Assembly (NCBI RefSeq): GCF_902498805.1
Contig: NZ_LR701596.1
Location: forward strand, 21,489 to 85,488
Direction: 5' to 3'
Source: Imperialibacter sp. EC-SDR9
GTDB lineage: Bacteria > Bacteroidota > Bacteroidia > Cytophagales > Cyclobacteriaceae
Length of the DNA: 64,000 bases
A program made the translations under genes and the position numbers. The notes beneath the pieces are model-generated. The model was not told the DNA's origin, did not search any database, and saw only the letters and a program-made list of their open reading frames with translations. This document shows positions 51,552 through 60,778 of this stretch, piece by piece (the first letter of the stretch is position 1; each line of letters starts with the position of its first letter).

Positions 51552-52244
51552 TTAGCTTGCAGGCGACTTAGTTTGAAATAAATGGCTGAGGATAGAAGTA
51601 AAAACGTACAGCAAAATTACGAGAGGAAGTAGCGTATATCCGCCAACAACAATCACCAGCATGGCCATTAGTATAACGAGGTGTTTCGGTTGATTCCCAG
51701 CCCAGCCAAAGCTTTTGAACTTGAGGGCAATCATCTCGAAGGGTGAAACGAGCAACCAGGAAAAAAGCAGGGTCAGACCAACAAGCACATATGTGTTAAC
51801 AACGATTGGGAAAGCACCAGCCGTCCAAACCAGGCAAGTGAAAAAAAGCGCATTTGCCGGCGTGGGCACGCCAATAAACTTATCCGACTGCCGGGTGTCT
51901 ATATTGAATTGAGCCAGCCTAAAGGCCGAAAAAACGGCAATCAAGAATGCGATGTATGGGAGAAACTCATTGGGCTGGCTTGCTTTGAGCAGTTGGTAAA
52001 CAGTGACGGCGGGCAATACACCAAAACTTACCATGTCGGCCAGAGAGTCCAGTTCCTTGCCAATAGCGCTAGATACCTTCAGCAATCTTGCAGCAAAGCC
52101 GTCGAAAAAATCAAATACCGCCGCCAGCACCACGGCCACGGGTGCCATTTCCACTTTGCCTGACAGCACCATCACAATGCCTATACAGCCGCAAACCAGG
52201 TTGCCGGCTGTGAGAATATTAGGTACCTGGGCTTTTATCTTCAT
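51552..52244 (-). CDS. pssA: CDP-diacylglycerol-serine O-phosphatidyltransferase
   Basis: 230 residues from the ATG at 52244 (MKIKAQVPNILTAGN). It contains the CDP-alcohol phosphotransferase motif DFFDGFAARLLKVSSAIGKELDSLAD (DG-x2-AR-x8-G-x3-D-x3-D) and several transmembrane helices. It makes phosphatidylserine from CDP-diacylglycerol and serine, the route to phosphatidylethanolamine. The start overlaps the upstream MBL-fold gene by four bases. Confidence 0.92.
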   Translation of the reverse strand: MKIKAQVPNILTAGNLVCGCIGIVMVLSGKVEMAPVAVVLAAVFDFFDGFAARLLKVSSAIGKELDSLADMVSFGVLPAVTVYQLLKASQPNEFLPYIAFLIAVFSAFRLAQFNIDTRQSDKFIGVPTPANALFFTCLVWTAGAFPIVVNTYVLVGLTLLFSWLLVSPFEMIALKFKSFGWAGNQPKHLVILMAMLVIVVGGYTLLPLVILLYVFTSILSHLFQTKSPAS

Positions 52245-52888
52245 CTTTTTAAGCCGCAAAAAGGGTTATAAACTTTTTCATATCCGATAGTGGTCGTTTC
52301 TCCGTGGCCGGGGAAAACCTCCACATCGTCGTTCAAGGTAAATAACTTTTCATGAATGCTTTTGATGAGCGTATTATGGTCGCCTCCGGGAAGATCGGTT
52401 CTTCCTACGCTCTGACGAAAAAGTACATCCCCTCCAATGAGTTGCTTTGTGTCGGCGTGGTAAAATGCCACATGGCCAGGTGCATGACCAGGCACAAAAA
52501 GAACATCCAGGTTAGTCGAGCCAAATTGTACAACATCGCCTTCATCAATATAGTGGTCGATTTCACTTTCCTCGTAGCCAGCAAACCCATAATTGGAAGC
52601 ATATGCCTTTACGGCCCTGAGCGCAGGCTCGTCCTTTTTGTGGGCATACAGCTCAATGCCAAAATTCCTTTTACAATAAGCATTGCCCAACACATGGTCG
52701 ATGTGGCAATGGGTGTTAAGTAGCTTAACCGGCTTCAGTCCATTGACAGCAATAAAATCGGTCAGTTCAAGTTTTTCAGAGGTATCGAAGCAACCCGGAT
52801 CGATGATTACACATTCCTTTGTCTCGTCGTGTAACACATAAGTGTTTTCCTGAAACGGGTTGAAGGCAAAGGCCTTTATTTTGAGCAT
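52241..52888 (-). CDS. MBL-fold metallo-hydrolase (glyoxalase II-like)
   Basis: 215 residues. Metal motif THCHIDH (H60, H62, D64, H65), VIIDPG at 27-32, FVPGHAPGHVAF (further His), GGDVLFRQSVGRTDLPGG and FPGHGETTTIGYEK. Length and motifs match the group of small hydrolases around glyoxalase II/persulfide dioxygenase relatives common in Bacteroidota; the short form lacks the glutathione-binding C-terminal domain. Coupled to pssA, which is probably conserved rather than functional. Confidence 0.88.
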   Translation of the reverse strand: MLKIKAFAFNPFQENTYVLHDETKECVIIDPGCFDTSEKLELTDFIAVNGLKPVKLLNTHCHIDHVLGNAYCKRNFGIELYAHKKDEPALRAVKAYASNYGFAGYEESEIDHYIDEGDVVQFGSTNLDVLFVPGHAPGHVAFYHADTKQLIGGDVLFRQSVGRTDLPGGDHNTLIKSIHEKLFTLNDDVEVFPGHGETTTIGYEKVYNPFCGLKR

Positions 52889-52944
52889 GCGAGGTTTGCT
52901 TTAGGAGGCAAATTTGTAGGTTTGAGGCTCAAAATACAAAATTG

Positions 52945-54015
52945 ATGGAAGTTGATTTTCTTATTATTGGCCAGGGGCTGGCGGGCACTACGCTGGCATT
53001 TGAACTGCTGGGCAAAGGTAAGAGAGTAATGGTGATGGCAGACTCAAAGCAGCCATGTGCTTCCAAAGTAGCAGCGGGACTTTACAACCCCATAACAGGC
53101 AACAGGCTGGTAAAAACATGGAGGGCCGATTCACTTTTTGAAATCGTCGAGCCCTACTATCAAAGCCTGGAACCGATGCTCGATGCAAAGTTTGTTCACC
53201 CAATCGGTATCTACAGGCCTTTTACCACCATCGATGAGCAAAATGACTGGATGGCCAAGTCAGCCGATCCACAGTTCGCAGCTTACGTAGCCGAAGTGAC
53301 CAGCCAACCTCACAATTCTCAACTGTTTCACGATCCATACGGCGGGGTTCATCTCAGGAAGGCTGGATTTATCGATACGACAATGTTTTTGGAAGCTTCA
53401 AAAAAATACCTGCAAGCTAAAGGGTGTTTTACTGAAGAAATGTTTCATGAAGACAACCTTTCCATTACAAATACTAGTATAAGTTATAAAGGCCTGAAGG
53501 CGAGCAATTTGATTTTGGCGCTGGGAGTTGGGGCGCAACAAGGAAATTTGTTCTCATGGCTGCCACTGCATGAGCTAAAAGGCGAAATTTTGGAGGTAAA
53601 CACCTCCTTTGAGGGCAACACCATTTTTAACAGGGGGTGTTTTATGCTACCGGCAGGCAATGGACGTTGGAGAGTGGGGTCAACTTACAATTGGCGGCAA
53701 CCCGATTATTTGCCAACTGAACAAGGAAAAAAGGAGATATTGGAAAAGTTGAACCACTTATACAAAGGGAGCGTTGAATTAACCAATCACATGGTGGGGA
53801 TAAGACCCTCTACCAAAGACAGGCGTCCTTTTTTAGGAAAACATCCTGCTCATGAAAACATTCATATTTTCAATGGGTTAGGAACAAAAGGCGTATCTTT
53901 AAGTCCCTTTTTTGCCAGGGAAATGGCAGACTACCTTGTCGGTCAAAAACCATTGAGCAAGGAAGTCAGTATTGAAAGATATTTTTCTTTATATTTTGAG
54001 AGAAATGTAGGATGA
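52945..54015 (+). CDS. FAD-dependent oxidoreductase (DAO family)
   Basis: 356 residues from the ATG at 52945. DFLIIGQGLAGTTLAFELLGKG is the FAD-binding Rossmann motif. RKAGFIDTTMFLEASKKYL and the C-terminal IFNGLGTKGVSLSPFFAREMADYLVG are usual for glycine oxidase/D-amino-acid oxidase-like proteins. Substrate unknown. Its stop overlaps the start of the next gene (ATGA), suggesting a two-gene unit. Confidence 0.82.
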   Translation: MEVDFLIIGQGLAGTTLAFELLGKGKRVMVMADSKQPCASKVAAGLYNPITGNRLVKTWRADSLFEIVEPYYQSLEPMLDAKFVHPIGIYRPFTTIDEQNDWMAKSADPQFAAYVAEVTSQPHNSQLFHDPYGGVHLRKAGFIDTTMFLEASKKYLQAKGCFTEEMFHEDNLSITNTSISYKGLKASNLILALGVGAQQGNLFSWLPLHELKGEILEVNTSFEGNTIFNRGCFMLPAGNGRWRVGSTYNWRQPDYLPTEQGKKEILEKLNHLYKGSVELTNHMVGIRPSTKDRRPFLGKHPAHENIHIFNGLGTKGVSLSPFFAREMADYLVGQKPLSKEVSIERYFSLYFERNVG

Positions 54016-57000
54016 TGAACAGGCAACTGGAGCGCTATTGGAAAATTGGCTTATTAATTGGCTTTATTCTTTTTTGTTCTGATCTGTCGGCCCAGAATAT
54101 TTCGGGTGGATTTGGAAAAAACAGGGTTCAGTACAAAAACTTCGAGTGGTTTTTTTACAGCGCCGAAAATTTTGATATTTATTTCTACCAGGGTGGTGAA
54201 GACTACGCCAAAGCTGCAGCGGAGTTTCTCGAAGTTGAGTTCGACAAGCTTACCGACATTCTGGGCTATGCGCCTTATGCCAAGACAAAAATTTTCCTTT
54301 ACAACTCAGTAGCCGACCTTCAGCAAAGCAATATTGGCGTCAATGACGAGACCTTTGCAGTCGGCGGCAAAACCAACTTCATCAAGCTACAGGTAGAAGT
54401 CGCTTACCCAGGCACCATGCTTGGCTTCAAAGAAGAGCTCCTGCATCAGATTTCCCGCATGCTCATCAAAGACATGATGTTTGGCGGGAGCCTCACAGAC
54501 ATGTTTCAGAACACCTACCTGCTTAGCCTGCCTGAGTGGTTTATAGAAGGTGCTGCCATGTACGTAACCAACGGCTGGTCGATCGAAATGGATGACTTCA
54601 TGCGTGACTTCCAGCAAAAAAATGGCCGGTTCAAAAAGCTGAATAAATACTCTTACGACCAGGCAGGGCTTATAGGACAATCGATCTGGAACTACATAGT
54701 AGTAAAATACGGGCGAAGCAATATCTCTAACATCCTGAACCTTACCAGGATCATTCGAAATGAGGAAAACAGTATTGCCAGCACGCTGGGTGTGCCATTC
54801 AAAACCTTTCTGTCCGACTGGCAAAACTACTACCTGAATGCCAACACAACTATTGAAGGTGAGTATCGGTCGCCCGAGGAAGGGAGCTTTATCACTCATC
54901 GCAAAAAAGACAAAGATTTTACCACTGTTTCGATTAGTCCCGACGGCAAGCACCTGTCTTATGTAATCAATGACAATGGTAAGTACCGGGTTTTTGTAAA
55001 GAATCTGGAAACCGGAAAATCCACAAGAGTGATGACCGGTGGCTACAGAATGATCAATCAGGACGTGGATCTGAAAGTGCCGATGCTTAACTGGGTGGAC
55101 AATGTCACGCTCGGTATAGTGGATGTCAAGTACGGCCTTTATGAGTACGTACAGTACGACATCCTGGGCAAGTCATTGATCAGACGGCCGCTGGAGAGGT
55201 TTTCACAGGTTCACAATATCGCCTTCAATGGCAATGGCAAGCTGGCGGTTATTAGCGGCGACATCAATGGCCAAAACGACCTCTACCTGGTTTCGCTTAC
55301 CAGAAACGCTTTACGCCGCCTTACCAACGACGTGTGGGACGACATTACACCGAGCTTTTTACCTGGCACTGATGCCATTGTGTTCAGCAGCAACAGGCCA
55401 ACAGATTCTCTCAAATCGGCGTCTAAAACTTTGAAAGACCTCCCAAGCCACTACAACCTTTTTCTGTACGACCTCGACACTACCAAAAATGTGGTAGTGA
55501 GGCTAACGAACAACATAAGCAGCAACTACCTCCCCAAGCCGCTCGATACCTATAATATTCTGTACCTAAGCGATCAAAAGGGCATCATTAACCTTTACAG
55601 ATATAACAGGGAAGACAGTATTTACAGCCAGGTATCGAATTTCAATACAAGCATCAAGTCGTACGATGTTGATCCGGCGAGCAAAACTTTGACTGCCATT
55701 ATGCTGAATGATGGCGTAGACAAAATTTACAAATCTGAGGGCTTCGACTACCGCACCCCAACCTTTACCAGGCAAACGCTAAGGCAAGACGTGCAACAGG
55801 CTCGCTTTTTAACACAGCGACTAGGAGAGCGAAAGGCGGCTCAGCAACAAATAGTGGACAGCGTCAAGACTGAAAAAGCGGAACAAATCCAAAAGGAGGC
55901 TGAGAAAAAAAGCGTATTAAATGATCCGGCCCTTGCTGGCATACCTGATCTCATCGATACAGAAAATTATCAGTTTGACAATGATGTGATCAAACAACGA
56001 AGCGAGTCGAGCTCCTTCCTTTCCAACTTCAGAGGGGTGGAAAGAAAAAGTAAGATTCTGGGGCCGGTTCCTTACGAGCCACGCTTCAGCGCCAACAATG
56101 TAACTACCTCCTTTGTCATCGACCCATTGCGAAAGTTTGGCATGCTGCTCGAAACCCGCATGAATGACATGACCGAAGATCATCATTTTTATGGCGGGGC
56201 GTTGGCCATTGCCAATCTGAGGCAAGGCGATATTTTTGGTGAGTACCAATTCCTGAAATACAGGGTCGATTTTAAAATGCGCTACGACAGAAAGGTTATT
56301 CGCAGAGAATCCAATGGAAATAACCAGCTGGAAGCCGCCAACCAAAAATATGTACTTAACACCTACACACTAGGAGCAAGTCTGCCGCTGAGTGTATATA
56401 CACGGATAGCGTTTCAGCCCTTTTTCTCTACCACAAGATTTCTGGAGCTAGACTACCGGACGCTGAGCACCTCTCCACCAAGCTTCCCCACCGACATAAG
56501 CACATCCTATGCAGGCTTCAAGTCAGAAATAGTGTTTGACAACACAATTTCGCATGGCACAAATATCATTGAGGGAACAAGAGCAAAAGTTGCATTTAAC
56601 CTCTCACAAAATCTGGGTTCCACAGCGCAAAGCTTCAACAACATTGAGGTAGATGTAAGGCACTACCAGAAAATTTACAGGGAGCTGATTTTTGCTACCC
56701 GCTTCATGTATGGAAGGTTTTTTGGCAACGATGGCAAAACATACGTTTTGGGAGGCATGGACAACTGGCTGTTCAACAGAACCGACACCACCGGTCAGCG
56801 TGACCCTATACTGCCCATGTACGGAGTAGACAATAGCGATATTCTCTTTTTGCGCTACGTCACTAACTTGAGAGGTTTTAATTATAACAAGCTAAATGGG
56901 AACAATGTATTGCTGTTCAACGCAGAGCTTAGATTCCCTGTTGTAAGGTTTTTCCACAGAGGCCCCATTTCATCTAACTTTCTCAGAAACCTTCAATTCA

Positions 57001-57266
57001 CTTCTTTCTACGACCTTGGATCTGCCTGGACAGGTGCCTCGCCATTTAACGAAAACAATAACGTAAACACCATCACCTATAAGGTTCCCGGGTCTCCGTT
57101 CCAGGCAGTAATACGCAATTCGAAATCAGCATGGCTGGCCAGCTATGGCTTCGGTGTGAGAACCTACCTGCTGGGGTACTATATCAAGCTTGATATGGCT
57201 TACCCGATTGAAGACTACGAGGTTCAGAAGAGAAGATTTTACCTGACACTCGGATTCGACTTTTAA
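54012..57266 (+). CDS. Tol-type beta-propeller fused to an Omp85-like barrel
   Basis: 1084 residues, with N-terminal signal (to about SAQ). Residues about 45-240 resemble a peptidase-MA-type gluzincin domain: LPEWFIEGAAMYV is typical, but the HEXXH position reads EELLHQ, so it is probably inactive. Then come WD40/TolB-like repeats (FTTVSISPDGKHLSYV, DITPSFLPGTDAIVFSSNRP), a charged coiled stretch (about 615-650; AAQQQIVDSVKTEKAEQIQKE) and a C-terminal beta-barrel of BamA/surface-antigen type (LRGFNYNKLNGNNVLLFNAELRFP, FYLTLGFDF). It would sit in the outer membrane and perhaps take part in envelope assembly. Confidence 0.8.
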   Translation: MMNRQLERYWKIGLLIGFILFCSDLSAQNISGGFGKNRVQYKNFEWFFYSAENFDIYFYQGGEDYAKAAAEFLEVEFDKLTDILGYAPYAKTKIFLYNSVADLQQSNIGVNDETFAVGGKTNFIKLQVEVAYPGTMLGFKEELLHQISRMLIKDMMFGGSLTDMFQNTYLLSLPEWFIEGAAMYVTNGWSIEMDDFMRDFQQKNGRFKKLNKYSYDQAGLIGQSIWNYIVVKYGRSNISNILNLTRIIRNEENSIASTLGVPFKTFLSDWQNYYLNANTTIEGEYRSPEEGSFITHRKKDKDFTTVSISPDGKHLSYVINDNGKYRVFVKNLETGKSTRVMTGGYRMINQDVDLKVPMLNWVDNVTLGIVDVKYGLYEYVQYDILGKSLIRRPLERFSQVHNIAFNGNGKLAVISGDINGQNDLYLVSLTRNALRRLTNDVWDDITPSFLPGTDAIVFSSNRPTDSLKSASKTLKDLPSHYNLFLYDLDTTKNVVVRLTNNISSNYLPKPLDTYNILYLSDQKGIINLYRYNREDSIYSQVSNFNTSIKSYDVDPASKTLTAIMLNDGVDKIYKSEGFDYRTPTFTRQTLRQDVQQARFLTQRLGERKAAQQQIVDSVKTEKAEQIQKEAEKKSVLNDPALAGIPDLIDTENYQFDNDVIKQRSESSSFLSNFRGVERKSKILGPVPYEPRFSANNVTTSFVIDPLRKFGMLLETRMNDMTEDHHFYGGALAIANLRQGDIFGEYQFLKYRVDFKMRYDRKVIRRESNGNNQLEAANQKYVLNTYTLGASLPLSVYTRIAFQPFFSTTRFLELDYRTLSTSPPSFPTDISTSYAGFKSEIVFDNTISHGTNIIEGTRAKVAFNLSQNLGSTAQSFNNIEVDVRHYQKIYRELIFATRFMYGRFFGNDGKTYVLGGMDNWLFNRTDTTGQRDPILPMYGVDNSDILFLRYVTNLRGFNYNKLNGNNVLLFNAELRFPVVRFFHRGPISSNFLRNLQFTSFYDLGSAWTGASPFNENNNVNTITYKVPGSPFQAVIRNSKSAWLASYGFGVRTYLLGYYIKLDMAYPIEDYEVQKRRFYLTLGFDF

Positions 57267-57311
57267 AAAGTTAAAAGCTTATCATTTTAGATAATTGTCA
57301 TAAATTTCGGG

Positions 57312-58190
57312 ATGATAAAATCCATGACAGGGTACGGAAGTGCCTCTTTTGAAAACAGTGAGTGCAAGTTATCCATCGAAGTAAAAACCCTTAACTCCAA
57401 ATTTCTGGATTTATCACTAAAGCTTCCAAAGACCATTCAAGAATACGAGATGGAGGTGAAAACCTTGATTTCGGAAATCCTCATCAGAGGGAAAGTGAAC
57501 ATCAACTTTGATTACGAAGAAAATAAAAAAGAAGAGGTTCGGTACTCGGTCAACAGCGTCTTCTTCGAACAATACTATCAGCAATTAAAAAGCATCTCTA
57601 CCGGCTTAGCTGTTTCTGATGAGTCACTTTTCAGGCAAACTATGCAAATGCCAGAGGTGTTGCAGCAAAAGGAAGACACAGAAGACGCAAGAATCTCTTT
57701 AGAAGAAGTTCTTCAAACAATGAGAAAGGCACTTGAGGCCTGCGATAAATTTAGAGACAAAGAGGGCGAAGTACTGTATGGCAACTTTGTATCCTACATA
57801 GGTGTCATCCGTCACAACCTTGGCGAAGTAGCTAAAAGAGACCCTGAACGAATCAAGGGGATCAAGGAAAGAATTGAAAAGAACCTCACTGACGTGGTGG
57901 GCAAGGAAAAGGTGGATCAAAATCGTTTCGAGCAGGAATTGATCTACTATATAGAAAAGCTGGATATAGCTGAGGAAAAAGTCAGGCTGGAAAGCCACCT
58001 CAACTTTTTTATCGAAGCACTCGGTAGCCCTGAGTCGAACGGCAAAAAGCTGGCGTTCATTTCACAGGAGATCGGTAGAGAGATAAATACTATCGGATCC
58101 AAGGCAAATGACGCCATCGTGCAACGCCTTGTAATTGAAATGAAAGAAGAACTGGAGAAAATCAAAGAACAGCTTCTTAATATTCTCTAG
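57312..58190 (+). CDS. yicC: YicC-family endoribonuclease
   Basis: 292 residues, complete. N-terminal YicC-like domain (MIKSMTGYGSASFENSECKLSIEVKTLNSKFLDLS in the first 35 residues) and the C-terminal DUF1732 part ending with GREINTIGSKANDAIVQRLVIEMKEELEKIKEQLLNI. The family includes RNases that act on small RNAs (for example degradation of RyhB in E. coli by YicC). Starts 45 bases after the propeller/Omp85 gene. Convergent with the TonB-like gene downstream. Confidence 0.95.
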   Translation: MIKSMTGYGSASFENSECKLSIEVKTLNSKFLDLSLKLPKTIQEYEMEVKTLISEILIRGKVNINFDYEENKKEEVRYSVNSVFFEQYYQQLKSISTGLAVSDESLFRQTMQMPEVLQQKEDTEDARISLEEVLQTMRKALEACDKFRDKEGEVLYGNFVSYIGVIRHNLGEVAKRDPERIKGIKERIEKNLTDVVGKEKVDQNRFEQELIYYIEKLDIAEEKVRLESHLNFFIEALGSPESNGKKLAFISQEIGREINTIGSKANDAIVQRLVIEMKEELEKIKEQLLNIL

Positions 58191-58206
58191 CTCTCTCTTG
58201 GGCCTA

Positions 58207-59049
58207 CTACCCCTCCCCGAGACTAAAAAAGATTGGTATAGTCATCCGAACTTTCACTGGCAAGCCCCGTTGTTTTCCAGGGTTCCATGGCGGCGCCCCG
58301 GAAAGCACCCTTACAGCCTCTTCATCGCAACCGCCTCCAATACCTTTGGCTACTTCGATATTGCTGATGGAGCCGTCTTTCTCCACAATAAACTGGAGAT
58401 AAACCCGACCCGAAATGTTCATTTTTCTGGCATTCTGGGGATAAACCAGGTTTTCGCCCAAGTACTTGTAAAACACCTGCATTCCACCCTTTGGCTCAGG
58501 CTTATTTTCCACAATGACAAATATTTCCTCAGCCTCCTCTTCGGGCAGCTCGTCCATAACCGTCGGCAGAGGGTCGCTTATCCGCATATCTTGTGTGATC
58601 TCCACATCAAGGTCGAGATCAATATCCTCAAGCTCAATTTCATCGCTGATTTCAGTGATAATTACAGGCTGGTTTTGTAGCGGAGGAGGTGGAGGAGGTT
58701 GGTCAGTTGGTGGAATTTCTATCAAATCCTCAAATTCATCTCCCGTAAGACCTGACAATTCAATTTGATCGCCTGAGTCGTAGAACTTCCATTCAAATGC
58801 TACTACAACAAGCAATAGGGAAATGGCGAGTCCCACTACAAAGAAAAGATTGCTCAAATCGTGGTCTCTTAATGCCTTACTCCTTTTGTGATCCAGTAGC
58901 TCACCTATCAGATTTGCCTGCCCATGCTTCCTGACAAGAGCATCTGCCTTGGGTGACTTAAGGAAATAGTTTTCCGGGGTATCTACTGCGCCTCGTATGT
59001 CCCTGCTTGAATCACGGTTTTCTGCGGGTATGGGTTGTGAAATTTTCAT
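58207..59049 (-). CDS. TonB-like energy-transducing protein, copy A
   Basis: 280 residues from the ATG at 59049 (MKISQPIPAENRDSS); a longer start at 59097 adds an unlikely N-terminus. An N-terminal cytoplasmic part of about 80 residues precedes a single transmembrane helix (LFFVVGLAISLLLVVVAFEW), a proline-rich spacer (PPTDQPPPPPPLQN), acidic stretch and C-terminal TonB domain (PQNARKMNISGRVYLQFIVEKDGSISNIEVAKGIGGGCDEEAVRVLSG...). Couples proton-motive force to outer-membrane transporters such as the SusC here. The paralogue lies 160 bases away. Confidence 0.9.
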   Translation of the reverse strand: MKISQPIPAENRDSSRDIRGAVDTPENYFLKSPKADALVRKHGQANLIGELLDHKRSKALRDHDLSNLFFVVGLAISLLLVVVAFEWKFYDSGDQIELSGLTGDEFEDLIEIPPTDQPPPPPPLQNQPVIITEISDEIELEDIDLDLDVEITQDMRISDPLPTVMDELPEEEAEEIFVIVENKPEPKGGMQVFYKYLGENLVYPQNARKMNISGRVYLQFIVEKDGSISNIEVAKGIGGGCDEEAVRVLSGAPPWNPGKQRGLPVKVRMTIPIFFSLGEG

Positions 59050-59160
59050 GGCTTTGAGTATTAAATTGATTGGCCATCCGCCAAACTTCAATACCAAAAT
59101 CCTCCATTTTCAGCTAAATAGATATGATCTACAAGAGCCCTGTCCTCTGATTTTAGTCAT

Positions 59161-59186
59161 AAAAAAAGCCCCAATATCGGGGCTTT
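59161..59186 (-). terminator. Rho-independent terminator of TonB-like copy B
   Basis: Perfect 8-base stem AAAGCCCC/GGGGCTTT (59165-59172, 59179-59186) with a 6-base loop, followed on the minus strand by a run of T. It lies 24 bases after the stop of the copy B gene. Confidence 0.8.
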
Positions 59187-59209
59187 CCTTCTATAATTTT
59201 TGTCTTCAA

Positions 59210-59884
59210 CTATCCAAGCTTGAATGTGATAGGAAGAATCATTCTTACTTTCACGGGGCGTCCACGCTGCTTACCAGGCTTCCACTTGGCTGCTTCCTGA
59301 ATCACCCTTACGGCTTCTTCATCACAACCAGCACCAATACCTTTGATGGCTTGAACTTCAGTGATAGTTCCGTCTTTGTCCACAACAAACTGAACAAACA
59401 CTTTTCCTTCCACACCCATTCTACGTGCCTGGTTGGGGTATTTCATGTTCTTACCCACGTAGGCGTAGAATGCTGCCATACCGCCATTGGGCTCAGGCTG
59501 GTCTTCCACAATCGTGAATATTTCGTCGGCAACCTCCTCTTCAGGTGCTTCTTCGAACACCACGTCTTCTATCACCGTGTTTTCAGTGATTTCAACATCA
59601 AGGTTTACCTCTATTTCTTCTTCGATTTCTTCCTCGTCAGGCACCTCGATAATTTCAGGCTGCTGAATCACCGGTGGTGGTGGTGGTGGCTGCTCGGTTG
59701 GAGGTATCTCCATTAAGTCTTCAAAGTTATCATCTACCTGACCAAGGTCAACCAAGTTACCATCGTCATAAAACTTCCACTCGAAAGCGGTAATGACAAG
59801 AAGTAAACTCACAGCCAGGCCTATGTTGAAAAACAGTCCGGTCTTTCTCTCAAGATCTGCTTTCTCGCTCTTTTTGGCCTCCAT
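59210..59884 (-). CDS. TonB-like energy-transducing protein, copy B
   Basis: 224 residues, ATG at 59884. Same order as copy A but without the N-terminal cytoplasmic extension: membrane helix (LFFNIGLAVSLLLVITAFEW), proline-rich run (PPTEQPPPPPPVI), long acidic stretch (VPDEEEIEEEIEVNLDVE), TonB C-terminal domain (PNQARRMGVEGKVFVQFVVDKDGTITEVQAIKGIGAGCDEEA). The close similarity to copy A points to recent tandem duplication followed by gain or loss of the N-terminal part. Followed by a strong terminator. Confidence 0.92.
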   Translation of the reverse strand: MEAKKSEKADLERKTGLFFNIGLAVSLLLVITAFEWKFYDDGNLVDLGQVDDNFEDLMEIPPTEQPPPPPPVIQQPEIIEVPDEEEIEEEIEVNLDVEITENTVIEDVVFEEAPEEEVADEIFTIVEDQPEPNGGMAAFYAYVGKNMKYPNQARRMGVEGKVFVQFVVDKDGTITEVQAIKGIGAGCDEEAVRVIQEAAKWKPGKQRGRPVKVRMILPITFKLG

Positions 59885-59948
59885 TGAAAATAAATTTAGT
59901 AGTTAGTTAATCTATTCGTAGTAATTTCAAATGTAGCGATTAAGAAAT

Positions 59949-60338
59949 TTAATTCAAATTAGATTTCTTTCGCCGCACAAAATTTACTGCCAGCAAAGCA
60001 GTCACCGAGCCCAAAACATCCGCAAGCAAGTCAAGCCATTCTGAACTCCTGTATGGAATAAAGCTTTGAGCAATCTCAATCAGCATCCCTAAAACTAAGG
60101 AATTAGTTGCAACAATCCAAAAGCTCAGGGGCTTTTCATTTATTAACAACGTCTCCGGCACAACAAGTTCCGGAAAATAAAGCAGGGACCAAACAAAGAA
60201 CAAACCAAAATGGCCAATCTTATCAACCCCTGGGTATTTAAGAAACTCAAACCACCCACTGCCGCCGCCCTGGCTTAAGGTCAGGTAGAGGATCAAAGCC
60301 ACCCATATATACTTAAGGCTTTGAAAGAGTCTTAACAC
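59949..60338 (-). CDS. VanZ-family membrane protein
   Basis: 129 residues, with a GTG start at 60338 one base after the gcvH stop. Four hydrophobic helices and conserved VanZ features (DKIGHFGLFFVWSLLYFP, LGMLIEIAQSFIPYRSSEWLDLLADVLGSVTALL). VanZ proteins give low-level teicoplanin resistance in enterococci, but most bacterial members are of unknown role. It is co-transcribed with gcvH and sprA. Confidence 0.85.
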   Translation of the reverse strand: MLRLFQSLKYIWVALILYLTLSQGGGSGWFEFLKYPGVDKIGHFGLFFVWSLLYFPELVVPETLLINEKPLSFWIVATNSLVLGMLIEIAQSFIPYRSSEWLDLLADVLGSVTALLAVNFVRRKKSNLN

Positions 60339-60339
60339 C

Positions 60340-60720
60340 TTACTGCCCGATAAGCTCTTTATAAGCAGCCGCTGACAAAAGCTCTTCTTTCTCCGAAATA
60401 TTCGAAACTTTTACTTTGATCATCCAGCCCTCACCATACGGATCGCTGTTTACAAGCTCCGGCTGCGCTTCCAAGGCAGCATTTACCTCTGTCACTTCTC
60501 CACTCAATGGCATAAAAAGGTCTGAAACAGTTTTTACAGCCTCAACAGTGCCAAATACTTCGGCAATGGCTACCTCTTCTCCTTCTTTTTCTATTTCGAC
60601 GTACACTATATCGCCAAGTTCGCTTTGAGCGAAATCAGTGACGCCAACTGTGGCTATATCTCCGTCAACTTTAACCCACTCGTGGTCTTTGGTATAAAGC
60701 AAATTCTCGGGAATGTTCAT
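60340..60720 (-). CDS. gcvH: Glycine cleavage system H protein
   Basis: 126 residues, starting at the ATG at 60720 ([20 protein letters not shown]); upstream in-frame starts are unlikely. The lipoyl lysine is K63 in [15 protein letters not shown]. The protein shuttles the aminomethyl group between the P, T and L proteins of glycine cleavage. It sits 59 bases downstream of sprA, and the sprA-gcvH-vanZ order is familiar in Bacteroidota, as far as I recall. Confidence 0.95.
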   Translation of the reverse strand: MNIPENLLYTKDHEWVKVDGDIATVGVTDFAQSELGDIVYVEIEKEGEEVAIAEVFGTVEAVKTVSDLFMPLSGEVTEVNAALEAQPELVNSDPYGEGWMIKVKVSNISEKEELLSAAAYKELIGQ

Positions 60721-60778
60721 GGATATCTCTTTTATTTTAAAGTGAGCAAAAGTACACTCTTCTGTTTTAAGTGAAAAG

